Shown here: one piece after another, positions 33,685 through 44,300 of the stretch | Numbering within the stretch: position 1 is the stretch's first letter | Layout of the letters: each line of letters begins with the position of its first letter | Source of the DNA: Chalara sp. BL73 | Lineage: Eukaryota; Ascomycota; Leotiomycetes; Helotiales | Reading direction: 5' to 3' | DNA: 64,000 nt | Assembly (NCBI GenBank): GCA_918026815.1 | Contig: CAKJVC010000104.1 | Location: 1-64,000, forward strand | Made by a program: the position numbers and the translations under genes | The notes under the pieces: model-generated | What the model was told of the DNA's origin: nothing | Seen by the model: the letters and a program-made list of their open reading frames with translations, nothing else | Databases searched by the model: none

Positions 33685-35149
33685 ATGGCTAACGTTGAAT
33701 GGATGAGGTTTCGCTCTACAGTTCTAGGTTTATTGACGATCAGCACGGTATTCCTGATTACTTTTTTATTCGTCGCTAAAGATGTGTTCGGAAGCTCTGA
33801 GGGCAGCTTTTTTCCCAGTGATTATTTCGTCAATACGACGCTCAAGATTGAGGGCGGGTCAGAGATGTGGAGGAAGCCAACTGGCTTCAGAATCGTTGCC
33901 ATAGTATTCTGTGAGCTTTACTTGACTAAATCTGAGGGGAAAGACTGACAAGCTTCAGATGGTAGACGCAGATATGTCCAGATTCTCGACTGTTATTTGA
34001 AAAAGAATTTGGCTTTGAATGGTGGATTTCTCGATGAAGTACATTTCATTGCTAATACTGCCAATACAAAAGATTTGGAGTACCTAGATTACCTCCTCAC
34101 AACATCAGATCATTACAAGAAAATCAAGCCCAGAATGTTGAACCTCTTCGATGAGATGTGGGCATACGCAACAGACTCAGACACAATGTACATCAAAATT
34201 GACGACGATATTGTATGTCTCCAAACTTTGAGCCATGAGTAAACTAATACTTCTCAGGTTTACATTCACGACTCAGCCATTCCTCGTCTAGTATCGACTC
34301 TTCTCGCGCACCCCGAGTCGCACCTCGCGTCCGCAAACCTCATTAACAGTGCACTTTCTAACTGGCTACACTACCACACTAACGCAATCCATGCCTACCT
34401 CCCAGAGCCTACTCTTCAAGCCGTTGGTCCTTCTGTTTCCATCAACTGGCGTCCTTCTCTCCTGCCAACTTATCCCATATCCTTGCTTCCCACCACACCG
34501 TGGTATTTTCCAGAAGTGCCCTTCGGTGGCCTGACGACTGGCGAACCTGGCGCACCGCCTTTCTCTCCGCATCGCTGGCTTCCTCTTCCCTCTCCTCCAA
34601 ACAGCCCACTATCCAACCTACTCTTAACACCGATCGTAGGTGCTGCCTACGATGCTGAGAATGGGATCCACCACCAATGGGCGATCGCCGCTCAAGAACA
34701 TTACAGCTTCTTTCAAAACCTTGAAAATAACCTCTTAGATATCTATTGGGGCGGAAATCGTGAGGGGGTGTGGAACTTGCAGTATCAAAGACATAATCTG
34801 AATTTTGTAGCGATCTGGGGTGAAAGTGTGAGAAAGGATCCACCAGGCATGCAGGACGAAGTTGACTTATTTGTTACGATTCCGAAGCGGCTAGGGAAGC
34901 GTGAGTCTACTCAACTTGCCTCCACCTATTTCATTTGATGATTCTGCCTTTTGGTTCTAATTTATCTGCACGTTTTGGCAAGAAGACTTGAAGACGAATA
35001 CTGATTTTTGAATAGCTGCGATTGTTGATACGCATGCACTAGTTGCGCATTTCTCATTTTGGCCGCAGGAAAAAGAGCTTTTGACTACAGATTTGCTGGA
35101 AAGATATGATTCGTATGCCAAGGAGATGGTTTGTGTTGTAAGAGTGTAA
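33685..35149 (+). CDS. Putative membrane-anchored glycosyltransferase (DxD motif)
   Basis: Four exons. The N-terminus has one signal-anchor helix (VLGLLTISTVFLITFLFVAKDVFG). Exon 2 begins RRRYVQILDCYLKKNL and contains NGGFLDEVHFIANTANTKDLEYL, ending in MYIKIDDDI, an Asp-rich motif like the metal/nucleotide-sugar site of GT-A glycosyltransferases. Exon 3 has VYIHDSAIPRLVSTLLAHPE and LHYHTNAIHAYLPE. I recognise a fungal family with this layout but cannot name its sugar or acceptor. It lies 260 nt after UstYa E, so it could glycosylate the peptide, or it could be the first gene outside the cluster. Confidence 0.65.
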
Positions 35150-35287
35150 CCTATGGAGGTTGTGCTTGGAACGAGGTATTCATGGTCTGTTCATAAATGC
35201 TCAAGTATGGCGATCCTCCAAGAAACCTCTATATCTATGGATCATGACAGATGGATACTAGTATCTATATATATATAGTATCTATAT

Positions 35288-36082
35288 TTACGTTGCTTTA
35301 CTCTCCAATTCCTTTCCTTTCGGCAGTCTTTTCATATATCTAAACACATAATGGCCCCAAACCGCATCGGGCCCTTCCTTCGCTGGAGGCGGTTTCGGTG
35401 CCCACTCATCCAAATCTACATCTAACGTTCCCACAATCTCAAATCCATGCTTGGCATACGTGGTCCAAGCCGACTCAGAAGAATGCACCCAGATAAACAC
35501 GCCAAATCTATCCGCAGTATCAGCTCCCCATCTGAGCAATGCACTACCGACGCCTCTCGACTGGAATTGAGGCGCCACCGACAATGACACAACAAACATG
35601 CATTTCGTGCCCGGTGGCATCAACTTCTCCATCCAATGCTTCATATCAGCATCGGTCATCGCCTCTAGCTTCTTCACAATATCTTCCTTCTCCTCTTCCT
35701 CTTCCTCCTTGCTCTCGTCGCCCCTGTTTTTCTCGTCTTGGGCAACCTCATCCTTGAAAATGGGTTTCGAGGCATCATTCTCCTTTTTCTCGCCCGGATC
35801 TAGTCGCGGGATTTCATCGGCTTCGAAGCCGCGAAAGCCCCAACAGCTCCAACCTACCGCGGCGCCGGTCTCGTCCACGGCTTTGAGGACAACGCACTTC
35901 ACAGATGAGAGGTAGTGTGCGATTTCGGAGTTTGCGACGTCGTACATGTTGTAGGGCTTTTTGCCCTGACCTTTCATCTGCGTGTGACGGTCTTCTTCGA
36001 AGGAGTCCCCGCTAATCTGGCTGAGAGCGGGGATGTCGGCGTAGGTTACGGCTTGGATGGTGATTGGAAAGGGAGGGGCCAT
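35288..36082 (-). CDS. GNAT-family N-acetyltransferase
   Basis: Single exon, 264 residues. N-terminal ITIQAVTYADIPALSQIS begins the GNAT fold; the acetyl-CoA loop is SLSVAPQFQSRGVGSALLRWG (motif A, Q/RxxGxG/A), followed by WVHSSESAWTTYAKHGFE. A glutamate-rich insert at about residues 120-137 separates the halves. Such proteins acetylate small amines or protein N-termini; substrate unknown. It points toward the glycosyltransferase, tail to tail, and probably marks the end of the RiPP cluster. Confidence 0.85.
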   Translation of the reverse strand: MAPPFPITIQAVTYADIPALSQISGDSFEEDRHTQMKGQGKKPYNMYDVANSEIAHYLSSVKCVVLKAVDETGAAVGWSCWGFRGFEADEIPRLDPGEKKENDASKPIFKDEVAQDEKNRGDESKEEEEEEKEDIVKKLEAMTDADMKHWMEKLMPPGTKCMFVVSLSVAPQFQSRGVGSALLRWGADTADRFGVFIWVHSSESAWTTYAKHGFEIVGTLDVDLDEWAPKPPPAKEGPDAVWGHYVFRYMKRLPKGKELESKAT

Positions 36083-37156
36083 GGTTGCTGGCTGTTGGCG
36101 GTTTGGTGTTGAGAAGGTGATGGAAGGGAGAGGGAAAGGGAAAGGAAAGGGAAAGGATGTATTTTGGTGGCGCGACGATTGAGAAAGTTGACGGGAATGG
36201 GATTCGATGTGTCTTGATTAATCAGGAAGGTGAAGATGCGTGATATGTAAGTGGCTACTGTGGGCGGCTGGGTGGAATCAAGATGGCTCACGAGTAAGAT
36301 GGTTGTGCTCGTAAAACACTGCCATGGATCGAGCGGAGCACCCAGGGGATTGCCATGCAAAAGCTAACTTTTCATATGAACCTCTCTCACTTGCGGTCTA
36401 ATCGCTGTAATTACCAGACATGTATTCAACGGCCATGCACGCATTAAAACGATCTATCACCAAATAAGCAACAAGCTCTCTGGCTACACGACCCGTCTCG
36501 TACAGGAGGGTTACATTGCGAAGCGGTGTTATGCAGTGTTATGCAATCATGGCTTGGGGGGTTACAACAGGGCTGCAGGGGCAGCTTTTAGGGTCTGTGG
36601 GGGGCGCGACAAGGCTGAGATACGGAAGGTAACCTTAGGGATCTTGTCTACGGCCTGTTAGGCCAAGGCAACAGGGGCTTGCATGATCTGTTCAGGGACT
36701 ATAGTGCAATAAAAAAGACCCACGCGTCTGCACGTTTACAGCACAGTCAGCGTCTGCACGACGTTCAATCAAGCTCTTTTAAAAGCGGGCGTCATGGTTT
36801 CGGATAAATTGGCTCGTGTGCTGTTATAGCACGTAGATGGTCAGCTAACCTAATGCCGAGCCTGGACGACGTTGGGCTTCTTCCTGTCCGAGCCGACCAA
36901 TCGCTCTATTGCTGCCGTAAGGATTTGCACGAAGCTATATCGGTGTTCGGTGTTGGGCGATCTTCTTTTCCCGCTTAGTGTGTCTGGAGCATTTCCTGGT
37001 GTCTTGTGACGGCTCTTTGGAGTCCGCCACGATCCACAACATGAAAAGGGCTATCGTGTGTGAGTGCCGGTTTACACGGTTGTGCAAATAGCTAGGCAGC
37101 ACACGCACTCACCCAGTCAGGCCCATCACTCAGCGAAGTTGTGTGTAACCGCTGAG
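36083..37156. other. Intergenic
   Basis: About 1.1 kb between divergent genes (GNAT and transporter), with a ggaaaggg microrepeat near 36130-36160. Nothing else seen. Confidence 0.5.
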
Positions 37157-38997
37157 ATGCCCGAAAATCGTCACGACGAAGACTCGATAGCGTTGGACGA
37201 TAACGGATCTAATGAAACAGCGCAGGCTGCGCTCTCTATCATAAGTCAAGACGATCTATTACTTGAGGGCGGAAATGAGGGTATTGAACCATCTTCAAGT
37301 TGGCTATATCTGTTGGCCTTAACCTGTACAGTCGGAGGGTACGTATACAAATGAGATCTCCTCAGAAGAGCTGTCGTATCCCTTCATCCGTACTATGAAC
37401 TCACTCCCAGCTGTAGTCTCCAAGTCGTGTGGTCCGTAATTTTGTCAAACGGAACAGTAAGTTCTCTGTGATGCCTACTTTCACGCATTAACAGAGTACC
37501 AGCCCGTACTTGTTGCCCTTGGACTCTCCAAATCTCTGACTGCTCTCGTATGGGCGGCTGGACCGCTTTGTGGCATGATTGTACAGCCCATTATTGGTGT
37601 GCTGAACGACGCAAGTGCCTGTCCATTTGGTCGACGTCGACCCCTTATTCTTCTGGGCACCTTAGGAGTTATCACATCCATGCTGACTCTATCCTGGATT
37701 GAGGATTTTGCAGACCTTCTGGCTACCGTTTTAGAGCTCCATGACAGGAATCTAAATTCGCAACCTTTCGTCATTGCCATTGCAATCCTGATGGTCTACG
37801 TACTGAACATATGTATTCAGCCAGTACAGATGAGCATGAGAGCTCTGATCCTCGAACAAGCACCGCCATCGCAGCAACACCGTGCTAGTGCCTGGGCCAG
37901 CTACATGACTGGAGCTGGGAATATCTTTGGGTATGTATTTGGATATCTAGAGGTGGAAAGGGTGATCAAGAAGCCTGCCTTGACTCACTTCCAAAGTCTA
38001 TGTGTGATTGCATCAATTGCGTTGTCTTGCACTGCTCTGACTGCCTGCATCTTTGTTCACGAGAAAACCCCACGATCGAACAGGAAATCAAGGAAATCAA
38101 ATTTTCGCAAGGTACTGGAAATTCCAAGCAGGTTGCTTGCCTGCTACCAAGATATGCCGCAGACCATTCGAAAGGTCTTCCATATACAGTTTTGGGCATG
38201 GATGGGGTGGTTTCCCTTTCTATACTACTCAACAACGTAAGTTTCTGTAAAATCCTGTGCAAGCTGTTATTACTGATTCAAATACTTCTTAAAACAGTTA
38301 TGTGAAAGAACTATGTGAGTAATTTCCAGCCGACCGCATTATAAAATACTGACTCCCTCGAGACGTGTCCTCAGAATTGCCGTTACAGGCTCCTCAGAGA
38401 ACAACCAATGCACGCTCCCTCCGTGCCGGCACTCTGGCTAACCTCTCTTTTGCAGCCGTTGCCCTGTTGGCTAATATTCTCCTCTCTATCTTCTTTACCC
38501 AGACCACTCCCTCTAAATCGCCTCTCGCATTCCGCATTCAAGACCGAAACTTAAATCTACCAATAATCTTCCTCTGGGCGCTAGCTCACATATTCTTCTC
38601 TTTCGTTATGCTCTTTACTTTCTTCATAACCTCCTACATCGGCGGCACAATTCTTGTCGTTAGTCTCGGTTTTTCCTGGTCGTTGACCCTCTGGGCGCCG
38701 TTCGCAATTATTGGACATGAGATTGAGAATGAAATGCGCGAAGAGGGAAAAAAATTCGGTGTAACGCAGACAGGAACTATTGTAGGTTTAAACAACGTGG
38801 CTATTTCGGCGCCACAAATCATTGCGGCAGGGATTTGTAGTGCGGTTTTTGCAGCGGCGGACGCGTTGGGGAGCCAAGATGGGACGGCATGGGTCTTAAG
38901 ATTTGGTGCGTGTGCAATGCTGGGGTCAGGGTGGCTTACTTGGAGGTTGTCAAGATGTAACGGGCAAGGGAATCCTCGAAAGAAGAATTTGTATTAA
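37157..38997 (+). CDS. Sucrose/alpha-glucoside-type sugar transporter (GPH/SUT-like MFS)
   Basis: Multi-exon membrane protein. After an acidic 45-residue tail, helices begin with WLYLLALTCTVGG. The section VALGLSKSLTALVWAAGPLCG and NDASACPFGRRRPLILLGT is the loop 2-3 signature of plant and fungal sucrose:H+ symporters (GRRRPxIL). Later helices include FVIAIAILMVYVLNICIQPVQMSMR and RASAWASYMTGAGNIFGYV; the C-terminal half starts LRAGTLANLSFAAVALLANIL and ends GSGWLTWRLSRC. Plasma-membrane uptake of sucrose or maltose is inferred. Exon joins near 37340-37500 and 38235-38375 were placed by eye. No link to the RiPP cluster is evident. Confidence 0.8.
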
Positions 38998-39202
38998 CTG
39001 AAAATTTTGGCTGAAAGTAGGCGTATCAGGTGTATCAATATGGTAAGACCTGTTGCAAGTATAAATATTAGTCGCGTTGAATACGAAGCTTTTACTTAAC
39101 GCGTAACTCCATACTGATAAAACATCTTTGCACTCTCGAGAGGCTGTGGCTTTCAGGGGCTTTAAGCTTTGAGATCCCGCGGGTCCAGAAGCACACTGAG
39201 TT

Positions 39203-39990
39203 CTAAGACTTGTAATTTCTTAAGACCAAGCTCGCTTCTCCGTATTCAATAGATGCTGTGTACTCTGTAATGGCACAATCAGAGACCGCCCGCTTTGCAT
39301 TACGGATGTAAAGCACGTGTGAGACATGGTTGTTGTCCAAAAACTCATCAAGAAAATACCCAAAGTTTGACCACGTTTTTCGAAAGTCATCCCGGGAATG
39401 ATTAGAAGTGTTATAGACTACGTTGAAACGCCGACAGGCAAGCATTTATCACTTGTGGCAAAATAGAGGAGACACTTGACAAAGCTGGCAGCTCTTGAGA
39501 GAGAATCTACCTCCGTTCTTCCTAAGAGCCAACAGCCAATCTGCCATTAATATCAAGAAGATCAGTGGCTAAAGGGGCTCCCGACTTAATATGTCAGTCT
39601 TGCCTCCAGTTAACCTCTTCTTTGGAGCATAAAGAGTCCCGCAAACTTGAAAATAATGGGTCGAGTCGTAGTCTTTCGCCTTGGATATAGGCAACAGCTT
39701 GTCCTTCACGTCGGCTAATGGAATTTGATATGAAAACGCGGCAAGAATTTTATCGCCATCACCCGCAGTCCCAAAATGGTCATCGGAAATTCCACGTATG
39801 AGACCACTTGGCGGATTCCTTGTAATCACGTAGGGATCAATAAAGTCAGGAAGCCGAGTTTATGTCGTTTTGTCCCTCAATCCCGCAGAAATCTCGCCAT
39901 AAGTATTTTTCTATTCTCGTCCATATACTGTAGAGATGCCCGCCGCAGCCAACAAGTCATCTGGCGGGAAGCCCCAATAAGTGCCTAGCA
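39203..39990 (-). pseudogene. Decayed FAD-dependent oxidoreductase (FAD_oxidored-like)
   Basis: Conserved segments appear in order on the minus strand but in broken frames: AAGISTVYGRE, then YGEISAGLRD (after a stop), then FIDPYVITRNPPSGLI, GTAGDGDKILAAFSYQIPL, AKDYDSTHY, and finally WSNFGYFLDEFLDNNH with VLYIRNAKRAVSDCAITEYTA. These match the middle of a fungal FAD-dependent oxidoreductase family from my knowledge of its motifs. The N-terminal dinucleotide motif and the C-terminus are missing. Stops and frame changes separate the pieces, so it is not functional. Confidence 0.55.
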
Positions 39991-41761
39991 ACTAGCTTAG
40001 GACAGGGAACTGATCCAGCACTCACTTACATTTCCTGTCACTACTGTCATATCTTCTAACATATTTCCACGAACCATTTAGCCTCTCGCAGCACTGACCT
40101 CTGTGAAGCTAACCGGCTGTACAAAATAGTAAGGAGAATTATCTGATCCGGTTTGATTTTCATTCTTACTACAGCTGTTGTGATAGGCGTAAACTCCGCT
40201 CGCCATTGCTTGATGACTGTCTCTGTTGTGCTGTTGAAGGCTTTAGGCTGGTTGCTAAAACCTATCGCTCCTAGACCTTCGATCTGGATTTCTCTTGAGG
40301 TATTGAATGATCAGCCATGCCTTGAGTAAGCTTTCAACACAATCCCGTATCTATTTGCTCGCCTGGCGAAACCCGTGCTACTTTACGTCCAATTTTCACA
40401 CACTGGATAGCAGCGGCAACTACTCCAGATGTCGGCCTATAGGTCACGACGCCAATATCTGGGGAGAATTCGACGCTTCCTATCTCTAATAGATAAGTAG
40501 ACAATCTGATGCCAGGCTAGGGGCCTGCGAACTGACATCCCAAAAGGTGTTCTAGCAACGATACGATCTCGGAAGCTGCAGTCCCAAATCATTAACTGAT
40601 TAAGGAAGTGCTCAAGTAAGGTGTGCATCAAACCAAAGCCCTAAGGTCGTAGGTTTCTGGTTAATTCCCACCCGGCGGGTAGTGTGATGCCATGCAATAA
40701 CTTTTGCTCGGAGTAGACGTATCCGCAAAAGGCAAGGCTTCTAGAGTAAGTCGGGAAAGGAGTCTCCCGTCTTTGGTCTTTATCAAACCACTTTGATTCT
40801 GCGGAATAATTCGAGACGGTGATGTCGTATTCGTTCCGCATTCGATGTCAAACAAAAAGACATACTCGGGAAAATACTCGTCTACCATAAATTCCTGCCG
40901 CAAGAAAGCCTTTGACTTATGTACTCTCAGGATAGGTGTTGTACGACGTACAGGACAGGTCCAAAATGCGCGCTCCTCAAAACAGTATCTGAAACTATAA
41001 CAGTATTGTCGGGCTTCATCTGAGCGTCAGCATATTTTGATCATGTACAATCGGATGATGGCCGAGAGCTCCACGACTCGTCTTTCTGACCTTTCGAGGA
41101 ATGCTCCCCCACATTCCCCAGGAACTCTGGGGAGGAGCATCTAGTGGATCAGTGGCAAAAATTAAATCACAGGAAATTGGGTGAAGACTTCTCTGCACTT
41201 CTTTTGACAAATGAAGTACCCAGCTGACAAATACCTTGGCCATAGGTTCGATTTTCTGGGGTGTCCATGTCATCTTAAAAAGCAATCGCCTTAACTATCT
41301 AACTAACAGCTTCTCCACGAACTCGGAGTACTTTAGCTTATCACATCGTAAGCTGCCCAGACTCTATGAGGCTTCCATCTCCATCCTGTAAACCTGCATT
41401 GAATAAAGGACTTTGAAATCCCAGGTACTTGCGATAGAAAATCAATAATGGCTGGAGGTGGAACCATTTTTGCCAGCCGCCGAGCTTGGGCTTCGGTGAC
41501 GCCTCATTTGGTTTTCGCGTTTGTTCTCTACTCAATGGTTAGCGTTTTATATGGTAGGCTATGTATCATAATGGCAAATGCAGGATTTCCGCTAGTCATT
41601 TGATAGAATAGGGAGTGCATTTGACGTTTTTACAAACCTCATAATCCGATATTAAGTCTTGAAAACAGTGATGGCGTATCTTTCGGTGGGGTCTAAGCAT
41701 TTACGCAACCCGCGAAGCTATTTGGAAAATACAACAATACAGCCAACATATATGTATTGTA
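39991..41761. other. Non-coding or decayed region
   Basis: Contains several 60-90 residue minus-strand open stretches (40661-40903, 41016-41285, 41341-41535) without a continuous frame. They may be remnants of one or more old genes upstream of the FAD oxidoreductase fossil; I cannot identify them. Confidence 0.35.
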
Positions 41762-42432
41762 TGGCATAATATAACGACTAACGTGGAACAACGAAAAATA
41801 GGGTAATAGAATATAATAATTGATCAAATATCAAATCGCAATTAGAAATCAGCTATTAATTTACGAAAAGTACTTAACTAAAAAATATCAAAGCAGTACG
41901 TTTCTAGCTGACTTCTTTGGCTGACCTGATTAGTATAACTAACGCTTCTGGCTACTGTTTCTGGTAAACCGTTATAGTTATATTAAAATACAGGTGCACT
42001 GTAAAAACAGTTGTATTGCAATAGTAAAAATCAAGATAGTTTTGGAAAGGAGTAATATGTACAAGAAGTAAAGAAAAGTAATGTAGAAAAAAGTTATGTA
42101 AAAGAAAGTTATATAAAGGAAAGTCACGTGTAGCTTTCTTTTACTTTTTGTGCATATTACCTTTCTTTTTGAAATTATTTCTTTTATGTTTTTATTGTTA
42201 CCCAACTACAATATAACTAGCTAGAAATGTTAGCCAAAAATGTTAGTTGTACTAGCTAAATTAACCAGGTCGGCCAGGAGAGCCAGCTAGGAACGTATTG
42301 CTTTGGTATTTTTTGGTCAAGTACTTTTTGTAAACTAATAGCTGATTTCTAATTGCGATTTTAAATTTGAACAATTGTTATATTCTATTACCCTACTTTG
42401 CGTTGTTGCAGGTTGGTCGTTATGTCATGCCA
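41762..42432. mobile_element. Foldback MITE with TA target duplication (671 bp)
   Basis: Both ends are inverted copies of each other: the left starts TGGCATAATATAACGAC and the right ends GTCGTTATGTCATGCCA, each flanked by TA. The terminal inverted repeats extend about 200 nt inward; for example GATTTCTAATTGCGATTT on the right mirrors the left at about 41835-41855, as do the blocks at 41800-41815 and 42380-42395. Overall arm identity is roughly 80 percent by eye. TA duplication suggests a Tc1/mariner-type origin. No transposase ORF is inside, so it is non-autonomous. Confidence 0.8.
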
Positions 42433-43310
42433 TAATTGCCACCCGTGCTGGCTTTGGTTATGAACATCCTTCCCCTGTTTGGAAAGTTCCTTGGAACGAT
42501 TCTTGTTGGCCCCTAATAGAACGATTGGACCTAAAAGGGCTATACGTCTCGCTTGCTTCGTGCAAACTATTGGCGTCATCAGTATGCTCTGTTACAATTT
42601 ACTTGCCTCATGCGTATTTTCTCGCAGTTCAGGTCACCAGTAGAGCTGCAGCTCAGTTCAAAATTGGCTGAATTTTAATACACGTTGCAGTGAGCTTGGC
42701 CGAGAATGTGAGGGCATTTTTCTGTGCAAAGTTATCTTAAATGATATTCCCTATTAAGTTGTTCCAATATATCAGAGCGAACTACCGCCAGCAGCCACCA
42801 AATGACCTTTTTTTGTTAGTTCACTTCAACTCCTTCTGGTGCCCGATCACTAATTACTGGAATCGTAAATAGTTCCATGCCCAGCTTAGGACTGATGCGG
42901 GCTGGATCATAGCGACCGCCCTTCGAGTAGCACCAGCAATTATCATCCTCTGCGGGTTGCCATTTACCATAGGTTGGGAAAACCCCCCCCAAATACAGGG
43001 CTCGCGCTAACGAGTAGCAGACCCTCGGTAGCTTATGAATAAAAATCGTCCAGAAGATGCGTTAATAGCTACGAGAAAGATTTATCGCAAGGGAGATTTT
43101 GACAGCAGACTTTGTCACTGTAGGCCTAATTCAATATACGGTGCCAACCAACGTGCCCCAAGCCCCTGACAGAGCCTAAAGCAACCCAGAACGCTATGTG
43201 AAGATGTCCGGGGACGGGCATCGCGTGGCCCGTGCCCGCTCCATTGGGGCTCGATGGACTTGGGGATTATAGTTAGATTTAATTGAACGAATTCGATATC
43301 AAACATCTTC
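42433..43310. other. Intergenic
   Basis: No supported gene. Includes a run of eight C at about 42983. Confidence 0.45.
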
Positions 43311-44300
43311 TCAGAAAGCCAGTTCAGCCTTAGGGACCACAATCTCACCGCTGGCGACCTCTACTCCCCCACCAGAAAAGTCCACACTCAACGTTCCATC
43401 GTCCCTTTTTGTAAGTGTAACCGTAATTATACACTTCCTCCCAACATTCAATCCCTGCGTGACAGTAATCCTCCCCACCTTACCTTCATCTAACTTCAAC
43501 TCTTCATTCTCATACAGATACAAACTCAACGGCCCAGCCGCACTCCCCGTCGCCGGATCCTCTCCCGACATACCAGGACTGAAGAACCTTGCTTGATACG
43601 AATTTTTCTCTCCAGGGATCTTAGCGAAAAGATATAATCCGTACGCGTGTGAGTCCACGAGAGCTAGTTGCTCGAGTAGTTTGTCGCGCTGGACTGAAAC
43701 GCGATTAAGTGCTTCGATGGAGGAAAGGGGAACTTGGAGGTGTTTGGTTGTGGAGGTGGAGAGGACCTGGGGCTTTAGCTGTTGTAAGGAAGAGGAGAAA
43801 CCAATATCGGATTGGAGAATGCCAATGCTGGTTGCTAAGGCAGAGACATCTGGGTGAAATGCGTGTGATTTGGGGGATGCTTGACGAATTGAGACTTCTA
43901 TTTGTTCGTTGGCGTCTTTGAGGATACGAATGGGGAGGACTTCGCCGCCTAGTTCTTGCCAAAATTCCCACTCTTCCTTCCCCTCCCCTACCCTATTCAC
44001 CTCGCCCAACTCGAGTAGCCCAGCGGAAGCCAAATACCACCACACACCCAGGATGTTATGGCCGGCTCCGAATACTTCTCTTCCATCAGGTAAGAAGGAA
44101 CGCAAAGTGTAGTGTGCTTTTGGGAGTTTGGATTTGGCGAAGAAGGTTGTTTCGGAAAGGTTGAATTGTCGGGTTATATGCTGATGTTGGGCTTTTGTAA
44201 GGGAGTGGGATAAGGTGGATACTATAGCGAGTGGGTTACCGTTGTAAGGAGTTGTAGAGAAGACGTCTACCACTGTGAAAGGAAGGGTTTGTGGGGCCAT
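43311..44300 (-). CDS. PhzF-family isomerase-like protein
   Basis: Single exon, 329 residues. Opens FTVVDVFSTTPYNGNPLAIV; the catalytic Glu of the family lies in NLSETTFF (residue 50). GHNILGVWW and the C-terminal block RFFSPGMSGEDPATGSAAGPL are the other signatures. PhzF proteins have a diaminopimelate-epimerase fold and act as isomerases or epimerases; the fungal substrates are mostly unknown. Start set at MAPQTL (44300); an upstream in-frame Met at 44333 is possible. Stand-alone gene with long empty flanks. Confidence 0.88.
   Translation of the reverse strand: MAPQTLPFTVVDVFSTTPYNGNPLAIVSTLSHSLTKAQHQHITRQFNLSETTFFAKSKLPKAHYTLRSFLPDGREVFGAGHNILGVWWYLASAGLLELGEVNRVGEGKEEWEFWQELGGEVLPIRILKDANEQIEVSIRQASPKSHAFHPDVSALATSIGILQSDIGFSSSLQQLKPQVLSTSTTKHLQVPLSSIEALNRVSVQRDKLLEQLALVDSHAYGLYLFAKIPGEKNSYQARFFSPGMSGEDPATGSAAGPLSLYLYENEELKLDEGKVGRITVTQGLNVGRKCIITVTLTKRDDGTLSVDFSGGGVEVASGEIVVPKAELAF

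Noticed and set aside
35598..35915. Plus-strand ORF of 105 residues rich in Ser/Phe
   Set aside because: Antisense of the glutamate-rich insert in the GNAT gene.
42375..42671. 98-residue ORF at the MITE edge
   Set aside because: Starts inside the MITE arm and has no family features.
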